The notes under the pieces were generated by a model. It was not told the origin of the DNA and did no database searches. It saw nothing but the letters and a program-made list of their open reading frames with translations. Below are positions 52,960-62,325 of a stretch of DNA of 64,000 nt, in pieces. Made by a program: the position numbers and the translations under genes. The first letter of the stretch is position 1, and each line of letters opens with the position of its first letter. The stretch covers positions 591,210-655,209 of the forward strand of contig NZ_FOEQ01000002.1 in the NCBI RefSeq assembly GCF_900110655.1, given 5' to 3'. The DNA comes from Pseudomonas soli. GTDB taxonomy: Bacteria > Pseudomonadota > Gammaproteobacteria > Pseudomonadales > Pseudomonadaceae.

Positions 52960-53868
52960 TCAGACCCGCGCCTTGAACAACTCCTGATGCTGCCGGCACT
53001 GTTCGGCCGTCAGCATGAACACGCCGTGCCCACCGCGCTCGAACTCCAGCCAGACGAAGTCCACCTCGGGGTAGAGCGACTCGACGTGCACCTGGCTGTT
53101 GCCCACTTCCACGATCATCAGGCCTTTGTCGGTCAGATGGTCGGCCGCCTCGGCCAGCATGCGCCGCACCAGGTCCAGGCCATCGTTGCCACAGGCCAGG
53201 CCCAATTCGGGCTCATGGTGGTATTCGGCCGGCATGTCGCCGAAGTCTTCGGCATCAACGTACGGTGGGTTGGACAGGATCAGGTCGAAGCGCTGCCCCG
53301 GCAGCCCGGCGAAGCCATCGCCCTGCACGGTGTACACACGCTCCTCAAGGCCATGGCGCTCAATGTTCTGGTTAGCCACCGCCAATGCGTCGAAGGACAG
53401 GTCGGCCAGCACCACTTCGGCGTCCTGGAACACATCGGCGGCAACGATGCCGATGCAGCCGGAACCGGTGCACAGGTCGAGAATGCGCGCAGGCTCGGCG
53501 GCCAGCCAGGGCTCGAAGCGCTTTTCGATCAACTCGCCGATGGGCGAGCGCGGCACCAGCACGCGCTCGTCGACAATGAACGACATGCCGCAGAACCAGG
53601 CCTCGCCCAGCAGGTAGGCGGTCGGTACCCGCTCGTCGATACGGCGTTTGAGCAAGTGCTGTAGACGTACCCGCTCGTCATCCTCGAGTGCGCAGTCCAG
53701 ATAGCTGTCGGCCACCTCCCAGGGCAGGTGCACCGCACCGAGCACCAGCAGGCGGGCTTCGTCCCAGGCATTGTCGGCGCCATGGCCGAAGAACAGGTCA
53801 TGCTCATGGAAGCGGCTGACCGCCCAGCGGATGTGGTCGCGCAGGGTGCGCAGGCGGGATGTGATCAC
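52960..53868 (-). CDS. prmB: Ribosomal protein L3 N5-glutamine methyltransferase PrmB
   Basis: PrmB (302 residues) methylates a glutamine of ribosomal protein L3. It has the HemK/PrmC-type fold: N-terminal helical domain, SAM-binding [20 protein letters not shown] and the catalytic NPPY in [15 protein letters not shown], with [20 protein letters not shown]. The start codon is GTG at 53868 with AGGAG about 7 nt upstream. It is divergent from the isochorismatase-like gene. Confidence 0.96.
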   Translation of the reverse strand: MITSRLRTLRDHIRWAVSRFHEHDLFFGHGADNAWDEARLLVLGAVHLPWEVADSYLDCALEDDERVRLQHLLKRRIDERVPTAYLLGEAWFCGMSFIVDERVLVPRSPIGELIEKRFEPWLAAEPARILDLCTGSGCIGIVAADVFQDAEVVLADLSFDALAVANQNIERHGLEERVYTVQGDGFAGLPGQRFDLILSNPPYVDAEDFGDMPAEYHHEPELGLACGNDGLDLVRRMLAEAADHLTDKGLMIVEVGNSQVHVESLYPEVDFVWLEFERGGHGVFMLTAEQCRQHQELFKARV

Positions 53869-54047
53869 GGGGTACTCCTTTTCTGACAGGACGAAAGTCT
53901 AACAGCCCACACCACACAAATGTTCGCTCCTATGGCCGAATGGATAGCCACAAGCCAGTAACCACGCCGCCTGCGCTGTCAACCATTCACATTGGCGCCA
54001 AGGCAAGGGAGAATAGGTACACAAAAGCCCTACCCAAGGAGCCCTTG

Positions 54048-54638
54048 ATGTCCGTTCCAACCACGATGTTCCGCCTCACTGGCCGCGACTACCCGCCGGC
54101 CAAGCTGAGCCAAGCCAGCCTGATCGTCATCGATGCGCAGAAGGAGTACCTGAGCGGTCCGCTGGCGCTGTCGGGCATGGACGAGGCCGTGGCGAACATT
54201 GCCAGGTTGCTCGACGCCGCCCGCAAGGCCGGTCGCCCGATCATCCATGTCCGCCACCTCGGTACCGTTGGCGGCCGTTTCGATCCGCAGGGCCCGGCGG
54301 GCGAGTTCATTCCCGGGCTGGAGCCGCGCGAAGGTGAGGTGGTGATCGAGAAACGCATGCCCAACGCCTTCAAGAACACCAAGCTGCACGAGACCCTGCA
54401 GGCCTTCGGCCCGCTGGACCTGATCGTCTGCGGTTTCATGAGCCACTCCAGCGTCAGCACCACGGTGCGTCGCGCCAAGGACTATGGTTATCGCTGCACC
54501 CTGGTCGAAGATGCCTCTGCGACCCGTGACCTGGCCCTGAAGGACACCGTGATCCCCGCCGCGCAGATCCACCAGTGCGAGATGGCCGTGATGGCCGACA
54601 ATTTCGCCTGCGTCGCGCCCACTACCAGCCTGGTCTGA
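54048..54638 (+). CDS. Isochorismatase-family hydrolase with Ser in place of the nucleophile Cys
   Basis: The 196-residue protein has the cysteine-hydrolase fold: Asp29 in LIVIDAQKEYL, Lys102 in VIEKRMPNAF and the loop VCGFMSHSSVSTTVRRA, where the family's catalytic Cys (MxHxC) is replaced by Ser135. Nicotinamidase-type chemistry is therefore doubtful; isochorismatases proper also lack that Cys, so a different hydrolysis is possible. AAGGAG precedes the ATG at 54048. It begins a plus-strand run with the membrane protein and smr genes. Confidence 0.85.
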   Translation: MSVPTTMFRLTGRDYPPAKLSQASLIVIDAQKEYLSGPLALSGMDEAVANIARLLDAARKAGRPIIHVRHLGTVGGRFDPQGPAGEFIPGLEPREGEVVIEKRMPNAFKNTKLHETLQAFGPLDLIVCGFMSHSSVSTTVRRAKDYGYRCTLVEDASATRDLALKDTVIPAAQIHQCEMAVMADNFACVAPTTSLV

Positions 54639-54726
54639 ACCACGACCGCCCGGCGGACGGGCGGAACCTCAAGATGACCCGCAGGTCGAAATCCGGATCA
54701 GCACCACCCGATCCTGAGGAATTCGA

Positions 54727-55047
54727 ATGAAGCTCAAAGGCAGTTTCGATGCCAAGCGCCTGCGCCAGCGTGAGCCGAGCAACTGGGGCGCGCGCATCGC
54801 CGCAGCACTCTCGGTACTGCTGGCCACCTTGGGCATCCTGCTGGCCATGGCCGGCTTCGCCGGTTTGCTGGGCAACTACGCCGCCCTGGCCGAAATCAAT
54901 GCCAACCGTCCATTGTCGGCAACACTGACCGTCGTCGGGCTGGCGCTGCTGTACTTCGGCGTGCGCCTGTGGCGGCGCAGCCGTATCCGCCTGCGCCGCG
55001 GGCGCGAGCTGAACCTGTCGCCGCACCTGATGAAGAAACACGACTGA
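54727..55047 (+). CDS. Hypothetical two-helix membrane protein
   Basis: The 106-residue product has a basic N-terminus, two TM helices (about 24-50 and 62-80) and an Arg-rich C-terminal tail (RLWRRSRIRLRRGREL). GAGGA precedes the ATG. Positive ends on both sides put both termini in the cytoplasm. The gene keeps its place between isochorismatase and smr genes, but no family is recognised. Confidence 0.75.
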   Translation: MKLKGSFDAKRLRQREPSNWGARIAAALSVLLATLGILLAMAGFAGLLGNYAALAEINANRPLSATLTVVGLALLYFGVRLWRRSRIRLRRGRELNLSPHLMKKHD

Positions 55048-55058
55048 CGCGCCGAGAG

Positions 55059-55083
55059 CGGGGCCAGGCTTGCCCCGCGATGA
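55059..55083. repeat. REP-like element
   Basis: GCGGGGCCAGGCTTGCCCCGC has GCGGGGC arms around CAGGCTT and continues GATGA. It lies just before the smr gene. Confidence 0.55.
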
Positions 55084-55119
55084 CAGTCGCGTAAACTACG
55101 CCGCCCACGTGGAGGCACC

Positions 55120-55680
55120 ATGCAAGACGACGACTTTTCCCTCTTCCGCAGCCAAGTGCAGGGCGTCAAGCCGATCAAGCACGATCGCGCCGAAGTCGGC
55201 AAACCCAAGGCCGACCGCAAGCAACTGGCAGGCCTGCGCCAGGCGGCGACCATCCGCAGCGACCAGACGCTGGTGATCGACGGCCTCTCCGACCAGTTCG
55301 TCATCGACGTCGGCGCCGAGGATGAGCTGATGTGGCGGCGTGACGGCGTGCAGGAAAGCCAGCTACGCAAGCTCAAGCTCGGCCAGATCGCCTTCGAGGG
55401 CAGCCTCGACCTGCACGGCATGAGCGTCGAGAAGGCCCGCGAGACGCTGTGGGCCTTCATCGCCGAAGCGACCAAGCTGGAAGTGCGCTGCGTGCGGGTC
55501 ACCCACGGCAAGGCCGCGCGCCTGGACGGCAAGCGTCCGATGATCAAGAGCCACGTCAACACCTGGCTGCGCCAGCACCCGCAGGTGCTCGGTTTCACCT
55601 CTTGTCAGGCTCGCCACGGCGGCACCGGCGCGGTCTACGTGATGCTCAAGCGAACCATGCTCGAAGGGCGCGACGAGTGA
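55120..55680 (+). CDS. Smr/MutS2-type endonuclease domain protein
   Basis: The 186-residue protein has a charged N-terminal half and a C-terminal Smr domain (about 90-180) with SLDLHGMSVEKARETLWAFI, VTHGKAARLDG and HGGTGAVYVMLKR. The LDxHG and TGxG-type motifs are those of Smr nucleases (SmrA/SmrB), which cut branched DNA or, for SmrB, mRNA on collided ribosomes. Which activity applies here is not known. TGGAGG precedes the ATG. folE follows after 69 nt. Confidence 0.92.
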   Translation: MQDDDFSLFRSQVQGVKPIKHDRAEVGKPKADRKQLAGLRQAATIRSDQTLVIDGLSDQFVIDVGAEDELMWRRDGVQESQLRKLKLGQIAFEGSLDLHGMSVEKARETLWAFIAEATKLEVRCVRVTHGKAARLDGKRPMIKSHVNTWLRQHPQVLGFTSCQARHGGTGAVYVMLKRTMLEGRDE

Positions 55681-55749
55681 CATCGCGCTTGCAGCGCCGC
55701 CGTCGCCGCCGTACCCTTCGCCTTTGCGAAATTTTCCACAGGTAGATCC

Positions 55750-56295
55750 ATGTCCCTGGAACAGAACTACACCGCGATCCTCAGCCAGATCGGCGAGGAT
55801 GTCTCCCGCGAAGGCCTGCTCGACACGCCCAAGCGGGCTGCGAAGGCCATGAAATACCTTTGCCGCGGTTATGAGCAAACCCTGGAAGAAGTGACCAACG
55901 GCGCGTTGTTCACCTCCGACAACAGCGAAATGGTGCTGGTCCGGGATATCGAGCTGTATTCGATGTGCGAACACCACATGCTGCCGTTCATCGGCAAGGC
56001 CCATGTGGCCTACCTGCCCAAGGGCAAGGTGCTGGGCCTTTCGAAGGTGGCGCGGATCGTCGACATGTACGCCCGCCGCCTGCAGATCCAGGAAAACCTT
56101 AGCCGCCAGATCGCCGAGGCCGTGCAGCAGGTGACCGGCGCCGCAGGCGTGGCGGTGGTGATCGAGGCCAAGCACATGTGCATGATGATGCGCGGTGTCG
56201 AAAAGCAGAACTCGACCATGCTCACCTCGGTGATGCTCGGCGAGTTCCGCGAGAACGCCGCCACCCGCAGCGAGTTCCTCAGCCTGATCAAGTGA
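55750..56295 (+). CDS. folE: GTP cyclohydrolase I FolE
   Basis: FolE (181 residues) opens GTP to dihydroneopterin triphosphate, the first step of folate synthesis. The zinc ligands and active site are in [19 protein letters not shown] and [15 protein letters not shown], with [20 protein letters not shown] and the C-terminal TRSEFLSLI. It is the standard zinc type. A terminator follows directly. Confidence 0.97.
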   Translation: MSLEQNYTAILSQIGEDVSREGLLDTPKRAAKAMKYLCRGYEQTLEEVTNGALFTSDNSEMVLVRDIELYSMCEHHMLPFIGKAHVAYLPKGKVLGLSKVARIVDMYARRLQIQENLSRQIAEAVQQVTGAAGVAVVIEAKHMCMMMRGVEKQNSTMLTSVMLGEFRENAATRSEFLSLIK

Positions 56296-56310
56296 TCGGC
56301 CTGTGTTCCG

Positions 56311-56336
56311 AGCCGACCCCCTGGGGTCGGCTTTTT
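56311..56336 (+). terminator. Terminator of folE
   Basis: AGCCGACCCC and GGGGTCGGCT pair around CT and are followed by TTTTC. The next gene has its ribosome-binding site immediately beyond. Confidence 0.93.
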
Positions 56337-56353
56337 CATTTCAGGAGTTGCCC

Positions 56354-56725
56354 ATGATCGTCAAAGCCCTGCGGGTCGGCCTCGGCCAGCTTATCGTGTT
56401 CGGCGACTGGATCAGCCGCCCGGCAAAAAAGAAGCGCGATGCCGCGGCCCAGGCCCAGGTCGAACAGCAGGCCAAGGGCCTGGTGCTGTACCAGTTCCAC
56501 GCCTGCCCCTTCTGCGTGAAGACTCGTCGCACCCTGCACCGCCTCAATGTCCCGGTGGCACTGCGCGATGCGAAGAACGACGCGCAGCATCGTCAGGCGC
56601 TGCTGGAAGGCGGTGGCCGGGTGAAAGTGCCGTGCCTGCGGATCGAGGAACAAGGCGAGGTGACCTGGATGTACGAGTCCAAGGACATCATTGCTTACCT
56701 GGACAAGCGTTTCGCCGCGGTCTGA
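56354..56725 (+). CDS. Membrane-anchored glutaredoxin-like protein
   Basis: The 123-residue protein has an N-terminal hydrophobic/basic helix (about 1-28, LRVGLGQLIVFGDWISRPAK) and a glutaredoxin domain with the active site CPFC (near residue 55), a cis-Pro in RVKVPCLRI and YESKDIIAYLDKRF. It is likely to be a thiol-disulfide exchanger near the membrane; partners are unknown. AGGAG precedes the ATG at 56354; the frame to 56303 crosses the folE terminator. Confidence 0.88.
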   Translation: MIVKALRVGLGQLIVFGDWISRPAKKKRDAAAQAQVEQQAKGLVLYQFHACPFCVKTRRTLHRLNVPVALRDAKNDAQHRQALLEGGGRVKVPCLRIEEQGEVTWMYESKDIIAYLDKRFAAV

Positions 56726-56733
56726 CAAATCAC

Positions 56734-56797
56734 CATCGCGGGGCCAGCCTGCTCCCAGGGGTGCTGGCTGGCGTGGGAGCGGGCTTGCCCCGCGATG
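56734..56797. repeat. Inverted REP pair
   Basis: CATCGCGGGGCCAGCCTGCT then CCCAG is opposed by GCGTGGGAGCGGGCTTGCCC then CGCGATG (56771-56797). It lies between the convergent glutaredoxin and glutathione transferase genes. Confidence 0.75.
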
Positions 56798-56804
56798 ACG
56801 CCGG

Positions 56805-57407
56805 TCAATCCACCATCGGCACATGCCGAGGATGACTGGCCACCCGCGCCAACCAGGCCTGCACCGCCGGGTAAGGCGCCAGGTCGAAACCGCCCTGATG
56901 CGCCACATGGGTATAGGCGTACAACGCCACGTCGGCGATCGAGTACTGCTCGCCGACAAGGTAAGGCGTCATTTCCAGCTGCCTGTTCATTACCTTGAGC
57001 GCCTTGTAGCCGCCCTTGTGCAGCCCCCTGTACTCCTCCAGTCGCTCTTGCGGCAGCCCCAGGTAGAACTGGATGAACCGCGCCACGGCGATGTAGGGCT
57101 CATGGCTGTACTGTTCGAAGAACTGCCATTGCAGCACCTGGGTGCGCAGCCGCGGCGCGCTGGGCAGGAACTCGCTGCCATCGGCCAGGTAGTTGAGAAT
57201 CGCGTTGGACTCCCACAGGCAGGTGCCGTCCTCGAGCTTGAGCACCGGCACCTTGCCGTTGGGGTTCATGGCCAGGAACTCGGGCGTTTCCGTCTCACCC
57301 TTGAGAATATCCACCGGGTGCCACTCATACGGGCGGTCGAGCAGGCTGAGCATCAGCTTGACCTTGTAGCAGTTGCCCGACTGGTAATCCCCATACACCT
57401 TGTACAT
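56805..57407 (-). CDS. Glutathione S-transferase family protein
   Basis: The 200-residue protein has a thioredoxin-like N-terminal domain (YGDYQSGNCYKVKLMLSLLD, GKVPVLKLEDGTCLWESNAI with the cis-Pro and ESNAI glutathione-binding motif) and a helical C-terminal domain. Ser/Cys in QSGNCYK may be the active-site residue, as in beta/nu-class enzymes. The substrate is unknown. AGGGGAGGGG precedes the ATG. Confidence 0.9.
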   Translation of the reverse strand: MYKVYGDYQSGNCYKVKLMLSLLDRPYEWHPVDILKGETETPEFLAMNPNGKVPVLKLEDGTCLWESNAILNYLADGSEFLPSAPRLRTQVLQWQFFEQYSHEPYIAVARFIQFYLGLPQERLEEYRGLHKGGYKALKVMNRQLEMTPYLVGEQYSIADVALYAYTHVAHQGGFDLAPYPAVQAWLARVASHPRHVPMVD

Positions 57408-57551
57408 CGCCCCTCCCCTCTCACGCAGTTGCGTAGTAATGGCCCATAGTTGGCGACTGTACGGCTAAATGCAATGCCTGCTGTATGGCAAGGATCACGC
57501 CATGGCACGGTAGCCTGAAAAAACTGCTTACACCTGCACAAGGAATGCCCT

Positions 57552-58742
57552 ATGACCGATGCCACCTCAGCGCGCCTGCGGCCGCTGGCGGACAGCTCGC
57601 CGTCGGCGATCGTCGCCGGCTTCATCGCCATGCTCACCGGCTACACCAGTTCGCTGGTGCTGATGTTCCAGGCTGGCCAGGCGGCCGGTCTTACCAGCGC
57701 GCAGATTTCCTCATGGATCTGGGCCCTGTCGATCGGCATGGCAGTGTGCAGCATCGGCCTGTCGCTGCGCTACCGCACGCCGATCACCGTGGCCTGGTCG
57801 ACACCCGGCGCGGCACTACTGATCACCAGCCTTGGCGGGGTGAGCTACGGCGAAGCGATCGGCGCCTACATCACCTGCGCCGTGCTGGTATTGATCTGCG
57901 GCCTGACCGGCAGTTTCGAGCGCCTGGTGCGGCGCATTCCCGCCTCCCTGGCCTCGGCCCTGCTGGCCGGCATCCTGTTCAAGATCGGCAGCGAGATCTT
58001 CGTTGCCGCTCAACATCGCACGCTGCTGGTGCTGGGCATGTTCTTCAGCTACCTGCTGGTCAAGCGCCTGTCGCCGCGTTACTGCGTGCTGGCCGCGCTG
58101 CTGGTTGGCACCGCGCTGTCCGGCGCCCTGGGTCTGCTGGACTTCAGCGGCTTCCAGCTGGAAGTCGCAACCCCGGTGTGGACCACGCCGAGCTTCTCGC
58201 TGGCGGCGACCATCAGCATCGGCATCCCGCTGTTCGTGGTGGCCATGACCTCGCAGAACATGCCCGGCGTCGCCGTGCTACGCGCTGACGGCTACCAGGT
58301 GCCGGCTTCGCCGCTGATCTCGGCCACCGGCTTCGCCTCGCTGCTGCTGGCGCCGTTTGGCTCCCACGGGGTCAACCTGGCGGCGATCAGCGCGGCGATC
58401 TGCACTGGGCCGCATGCCCATGAAGACCCGGCCAAGCGCTACACGGCGGCGGTCTGGTGCGGGATTTTCTACGGCATCGCCGGCATCTTTGGCGCCACCC
58501 TGGCGGCGCTGTTCGGTGCCCTGCCCAAGGAGCTGGTGCTGTCGATCGCGGCGCTGGCGCTGTTCGGTTCGATCATGAACGGCTTGAGCGTGGCCATGGG
58601 CGAGGTGCGCGAGCGCGAGGCGGCCCTGATCACCTTCATGGTCACAGCGTCGGGCTTCACCCTGTTCTCGATCGGCTCGGCGTTCTGGGGGATCGTGGCG
58701 GGGGTGCTGACCTTGCTCATACTCAGCCCGCGCAAGAGCTGA
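57552..58742 (+). CDS. benE: BenE-family benzoate/H+ symporter
   Basis: This 396-residue polytopic protein (about 12 TM) matches BenE: SPSAIVAGFIAMLTGYTSSL, TPGAALLITSLGG, AMTSQNMPGVAVLRADGY and GSHGVNLAAISAAICTGPHA. BenE proteins import benzoate or related aromatic acids, or in some cases move purine-like substrates. No ben or cat genes are in the window, so the substrate is open. AAGGAA precedes the ATG. It converges on the chemoreceptor gene. Confidence 0.9.
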   Translation: MTDATSARLRPLADSSPSAIVAGFIAMLTGYTSSLVLMFQAGQAAGLTSAQISSWIWALSIGMAVCSIGLSLRYRTPITVAWSTPGAALLITSLGGVSYGEAIGAYITCAVLVLICGLTGSFERLVRRIPASLASALLAGILFKIGSEIFVAAQHRTLLVLGMFFSYLLVKRLSPRYCVLAALLVGTALSGALGLLDFSGFQLEVATPVWTTPSFSLAATISIGIPLFVVAMTSQNMPGVAVLRADGYQVPASPLISATGFASLLLAPFGSHGVNLAAISAAICTGPHAHEDPAKRYTAAVWCGIFYGIAGIFGATLAALFGALPKELVLSIAALALFGSIMNGLSVAMGEVREREAALITFMVTASGFTLFSIGSAFWGIVAGVLTLLILSPRKS

Positions 58743-58757
58743 GACAGGCACAGGCAA

Positions 58758-60698
58758 TCACAAGCGGAAATGCCCCACCATCCCCTTCAAGTCATTGCCC
58801 AACTGCGCCAGCTCGACGCTTGAACGGGCATTGTCCTCCATCGCCAGTGCCGCTTGGTCGGCACTACCGCGAATCTGCGTAACGCTGCGGCTGATCTCCT
58901 CGGCCACCGAGCTCTGCTGCTCGGCCGCCGCGGCGATCTGCTGGTTCATCTGCTGGATCAACGACACCGCCGCCGCAATGCTGCCCAGGGCGCTCTCGGT
59001 CTGCAGCGTGTCGGCCACCGCCAGGCGCACCAGTTCGGTACTGCCGCGGATCTGCATCACCGACTGCTGGGCATTGCCGCGCAGGCTGGCGACCAGGCGC
59101 TCGATCTCCTCGGTGGACTGCCGGGTGCGCCGCGCCAAGGCGCGCACTTCGTCGGCCACCACCGCGAATCCGCGCCCCTGCTCCCCGGCCCGCGCCGCCT
59201 CGATCGCGGCATTGAGCGCCAGCAGGTTGGTCTGCTCGGCCACGCTCTTGATCACCTCGAGCACGTCACCGATCGTATGGATCTCGGCACTGAGGCTGTC
59301 GATGCCGCTGCTGGCGGTTTCGGCGGCCTGCGCCAGTTGCTCGATGCGCTGCATGCTTTGACGCACCACCTGCTGCCCCGAGCCGACCTTGTCGTCGGCT
59401 GCCTGGGCCGCCTGGGCTGCCTGCTCGGCGTTGCGCGCCACATCGTGCACGGTCGCGGTCATCTGCTGCATGGCGGTGGCCACCTGCTCGGTCTCGTCCT
59501 TCTGGCTACCGACTTCGCGGTTGGTCTGCTCGGTGACCGCCGACAAGGCCTGGGCACTGCCGGCCAACTGGTCGATACCTTGCTGCAAGCCACTGACGAT
59601 ACCGGACAAGCCCTCGGCCATCTGCTGCATGGCCTGCAACAGCTGGCCGACCTCGTCGGCGCGCGGCGGCTCGGCCTCGATACCCAGCTCGCCTGCGGCA
59701 ATGCGCCGGGCCCGGCTGATCACCCGCTTGAGCGGCGCGACCACGGCGCGGGTGATCAGCCAGGCCGCCAGCACGCCTACCAGCAGCGCCAGCGCCGTGG
59801 CCGCAACAATGGCGACGGCGTTGCGTGCCAGTTCGGCCTGCATGGCCTGCTCCTGATCGGCATACACCTGGTCGACACGCGCGGTAACCTGCTCGGCACG
59901 CGCCTGCAACTGGTCCTTGATGCCCCGCTCCTGGCCCAGCAGGTCGGTGTACTCATTGAGCTTTTCGGAGAAACTGCCGATGTGCCCGGCCACTTCGCCC
60001 AGCACGCTCTGGTAGCCGGCATCGGCGACCGAAGCCTTGAGCTGGTCCACCAGGGTCGCCGCTTCGACGGTCTGGGCGATGCGCCCCCCGGTGCTAGCTT
60101 CGCCACCCTTGCGGCTCTGCTCCAGGCGCACCCGGGCCTCGTCCATGGCCTGTAGCATCAGCCGCGACACCTGCGCCACCTGCCCGGCCTGTTCCAGGAA
60201 CCCACCGCCCTGCTGACCCTGGGACTGCTTGAGGGTATAGGTGCCATCGTCGGCCAGGCCGGCCTGCAGCACATCGAGGTTGTTGGCCACGCTCGACACC
60301 GACCAGCTGGCCATGTCCAGCGCCAGCTCCTTGGCCTGCACCGCCTGGACGAATTGGTCGAAAGCTTGCCCATAGGCATTGAGATCGGCCTCGGTCGAGG
60401 CCAGTGCTGGCACGGCCCGGGCCCGCTCCACAAGCCCCAGCAGCCCCGTGCGCAGGGCCTCGGCCTCCTTGATGTCCGAGCGCAGGGCGAAGGCCTGTTC
60501 GTGCTGGCGCAGCTTCAACAGGTCGGTATTGAACTGAGCCATCTGCCGCAGCCCATCGAAGCGCTGGCCGACATTGGCCAGGGCGTACACGCCGATGGCG
60601 GCCACCACCAGGGTGAGCAGCAACACCAGGGCGAAGCCCAGGCCGAGCTTGCGCGCCATGCCCAGGTTGGCCAGTACACCGTGCTTGGTCGCCGCCAT
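58758..60698 (-). CDS. Methyl-accepting chemotaxis protein with an HBM-type sensor
   Basis: The 646-residue chemoreceptor has TM1 at about 17-38, a long all-helical periplasmic region (about 40-290), TM2 near 295-315, a HAMP domain and a signalling domain with the hairpin tip [20 protein letters not shown] followed by [12 protein letters not shown]. The sensor's length of about 250 residues and helical pattern fit the HBM (helical bimodular) domain of McpS-like receptors, whose known ligands in P. putida are TCA-cycle acids. Ligand here is unknown. AGGGG favours the ATG at 60698. No CheR-binding C-terminal pentapeptide is present. Confidence 0.92.
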   Translation of the reverse strand: MAATKHGVLANLGMARKLGLGFALVLLLTLVVAAIGVYALANVGQRFDGLRQMAQFNTDLLKLRQHEQAFALRSDIKEAEALRTGLLGLVERARAVPALASTEADLNAYGQAFDQFVQAVQAKELALDMASWSVSSVANNLDVLQAGLADDGTYTLKQSQGQQGGGFLEQAGQVAQVSRLMLQAMDEARVRLEQSRKGGEASTGGRIAQTVEAATLVDQLKASVADAGYQSVLGEVAGHIGSFSEKLNEYTDLLGQERGIKDQLQARAEQVTARVDQVYADQEQAMQAELARNAVAIVAATALALLVGVLAAWLITRAVVAPLKRVISRARRIAAGELGIEAEPPRADEVGQLLQAMQQMAEGLSGIVSGLQQGIDQLAGSAQALSAVTEQTNREVGSQKDETEQVATAMQQMTATVHDVARNAEQAAQAAQAADDKVGSGQQVVRQSMQRIEQLAQAAETASSGIDSLSAEIHTIGDVLEVIKSVAEQTNLLALNAAIEAARAGEQGRGFAVVADEVRALARRTRQSTEEIERLVASLRGNAQQSVMQIRGSTELVRLAVADTLQTESALGSIAAAVSLIQQMNQQIAAAAEQQSSVAEEISRSVTQIRGSADQAALAMEDNARSSVELAQLGNDLKGMVGHFRL

Positions 60699-60812
60699 CA
60701 CCATTCCCCTCGCCTTGTCGGACTTTACCGACAGCAAGAGTGACAATGGCGCCGACCCCGTCACAAGAGCCAGACGCACCAATGGTGTCATTTAGCTATG
60801 AGCGTGTCGCTT

Positions 60813-62210
60813 TCAGACTGCCAGAGGTCGCCCCGCATGCCGGAAGAACGCCTCGGCCCGCGAATCCTGCCCATAGGCGACATTGATGCGCAGCCATTCA
60901 CTGGCCCGCCCCTGCGGATCGAAGGCACTGCCCGGGGTAAGCAGCACCGCGTGCTCCAGCGCCAGCCGCTCCAGTTCGGCGAAGTCGCGCCCCGGCACCC
61001 GGCCCCAGACGAACATGCCGCCGACGGGTTCGCAAAATACCTCCCAGCCGCAGGCCTCCAGTAGCCCCAGCGTCCTCGCCCGGTGCTGGCCCAGGCGCAG
61101 CCGCAGGCGCTGCACGCTCTTGCGGTAACTACCGTTGGCGAGCATCTGCCCGACTACCTGCTCGGCAAAGCGCGAGGTGCCAATGCCCGCGACCATCTTC
61201 AATTCGGCCAGACGCGCCACCAGGGGCGGATCGGCCACCACATAGCCGACCCGCAGCGAACTGCTGAGGGTCTTCGAGAAGCTGCCCAGGTAGATCACCC
61301 GTTGCTCGCTGTCGAGGGTAGCCAGCCGTGCCGCCGGCCCGTCCTGGAAGTCGGCATAGAGGTCATCCTCGACAATCCGCAGGTCATGCCCGCGGGCCAG
61401 CTCCAGCAGGCGATAGGCGACCTTGGGCGTCAGGCTGGTGCCGGTCGGGTTCTGGTACAGGCTGTTGATGAACAGGCAGCGCGGCCGGTGTTCGGCGAGC
61501 AACTGCTCGAGTACTTCCAAATCTGGGCCACTGGCAGTGCGCGGTACCTCGAGCATGCGCACGCCGTGCAGGCGCAGCAGGTTGTAAAGGTTGTAGTAAC
61601 CGGGCCGTTCCACCAACACCGTGTCGCCCGGCGCCAGCAAGGTCCGCACCAGCAGGTCGAGGGCATGGCTGGCCCCCTGGGTGGTGACGATACGCTCAGG
61701 TTCCGCGACGATATCCAGCCGCGCCAGCCCTTTGTGCAGTTGCAGGCGCAGGCTCGCCAGGCCTTGGGGCGGGCAGTAGTCGAACAGTGCTTCGGGCGCG
61801 CCACGGCTGACCTGGCGGATGGCCTGGGCCAGTTCAGCCTCGGCTCGCCAGGCCACGGGCAGCCAGCCGCAGCCGAGCTTGAGCAGTTGCTCGTGCCCTT
61901 CGCGAAACTGCCGCCAGCTGCCGTCGATCGCCTCGCCCCACGGCTCGCCGGGATCGGGTCGCAGGCCCGGCTTGCGCTCGGCGACGAAGAACCCGGCACC
62001 GTGCCGTGCCTCCAGCCAGCCGCTGGCCACCAGCCGGTCGTAGGCTTCGATCACGCACGAAGCACTGACCGCCTGGGCCTTGGCCAATGTGCGGATCGAT
62101 GGCAGGCGTGCACCCGGGCGCAAGCGCTGCCGAGTGATCCAGGCCTGCAACTGCTCGGTCAGCTGCTGGACCAAGGGCGTGGGGAGAGCGCGATCAAGAT
62201 TGAAGTGCAT
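60813..62210 (-). CDS. MocR/PdxR-type regulator (GntR HTH fused to aminotransferase fold)
   Basis: The 465-residue protein joins a GntR winged helix (about 8-75, RLRPGARLPSIRTLAKAQAV, SASCVIEAYDRLVASGWLEA) to a fold-type I aminotransferase domain with PLP lysine in YLGSFSKTLSSSLRVGYVV and FINSLYQNPTGTSL. Such regulators sense PLP or amino compounds and control a divergent gene. That gene here is the MFS transporter at 62326, which fits control of export. Confidence 0.93.
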   Translation of the reverse strand: MHFNLDRALPTPLVQQLTEQLQAWITRQRLRPGARLPSIRTLAKAQAVSASCVIEAYDRLVASGWLEARHGAGFFVAERKPGLRPDPGEPWGEAIDGSWRQFREGHEQLLKLGCGWLPVAWRAEAELAQAIRQVSRGAPEALFDYCPPQGLASLRLQLHKGLARLDIVAEPERIVTTQGASHALDLLVRTLLAPGDTVLVERPGYYNLYNLLRLHGVRMLEVPRTASGPDLEVLEQLLAEHRPRCLFINSLYQNPTGTSLTPKVAYRLLELARGHDLRIVEDDLYADFQDGPAARLATLDSEQRVIYLGSFSKTLSSSLRVGYVVADPPLVARLAELKMVAGIGTSRFAEQVVGQMLANGSYRKSVQRLRLRLGQHRARTLGLLEACGWEVFCEPVGGMFVWGRVPGRDFAELERLALEHAVLLTPGSAFDPQGRASEWLRINVAYGQDSRAEAFFRHAGRPLAV

Positions 62211-62325
62211 GGCAAGTGTTCGCTTATTTCAGGCAAACAGTTAAACACAAATCCGTCCTGGGTGTACCTTGGCGAACAGCCACCCAGGGCCGATGCTGAC
62301 GCAATCGATCCTGCGGAAACCATCC

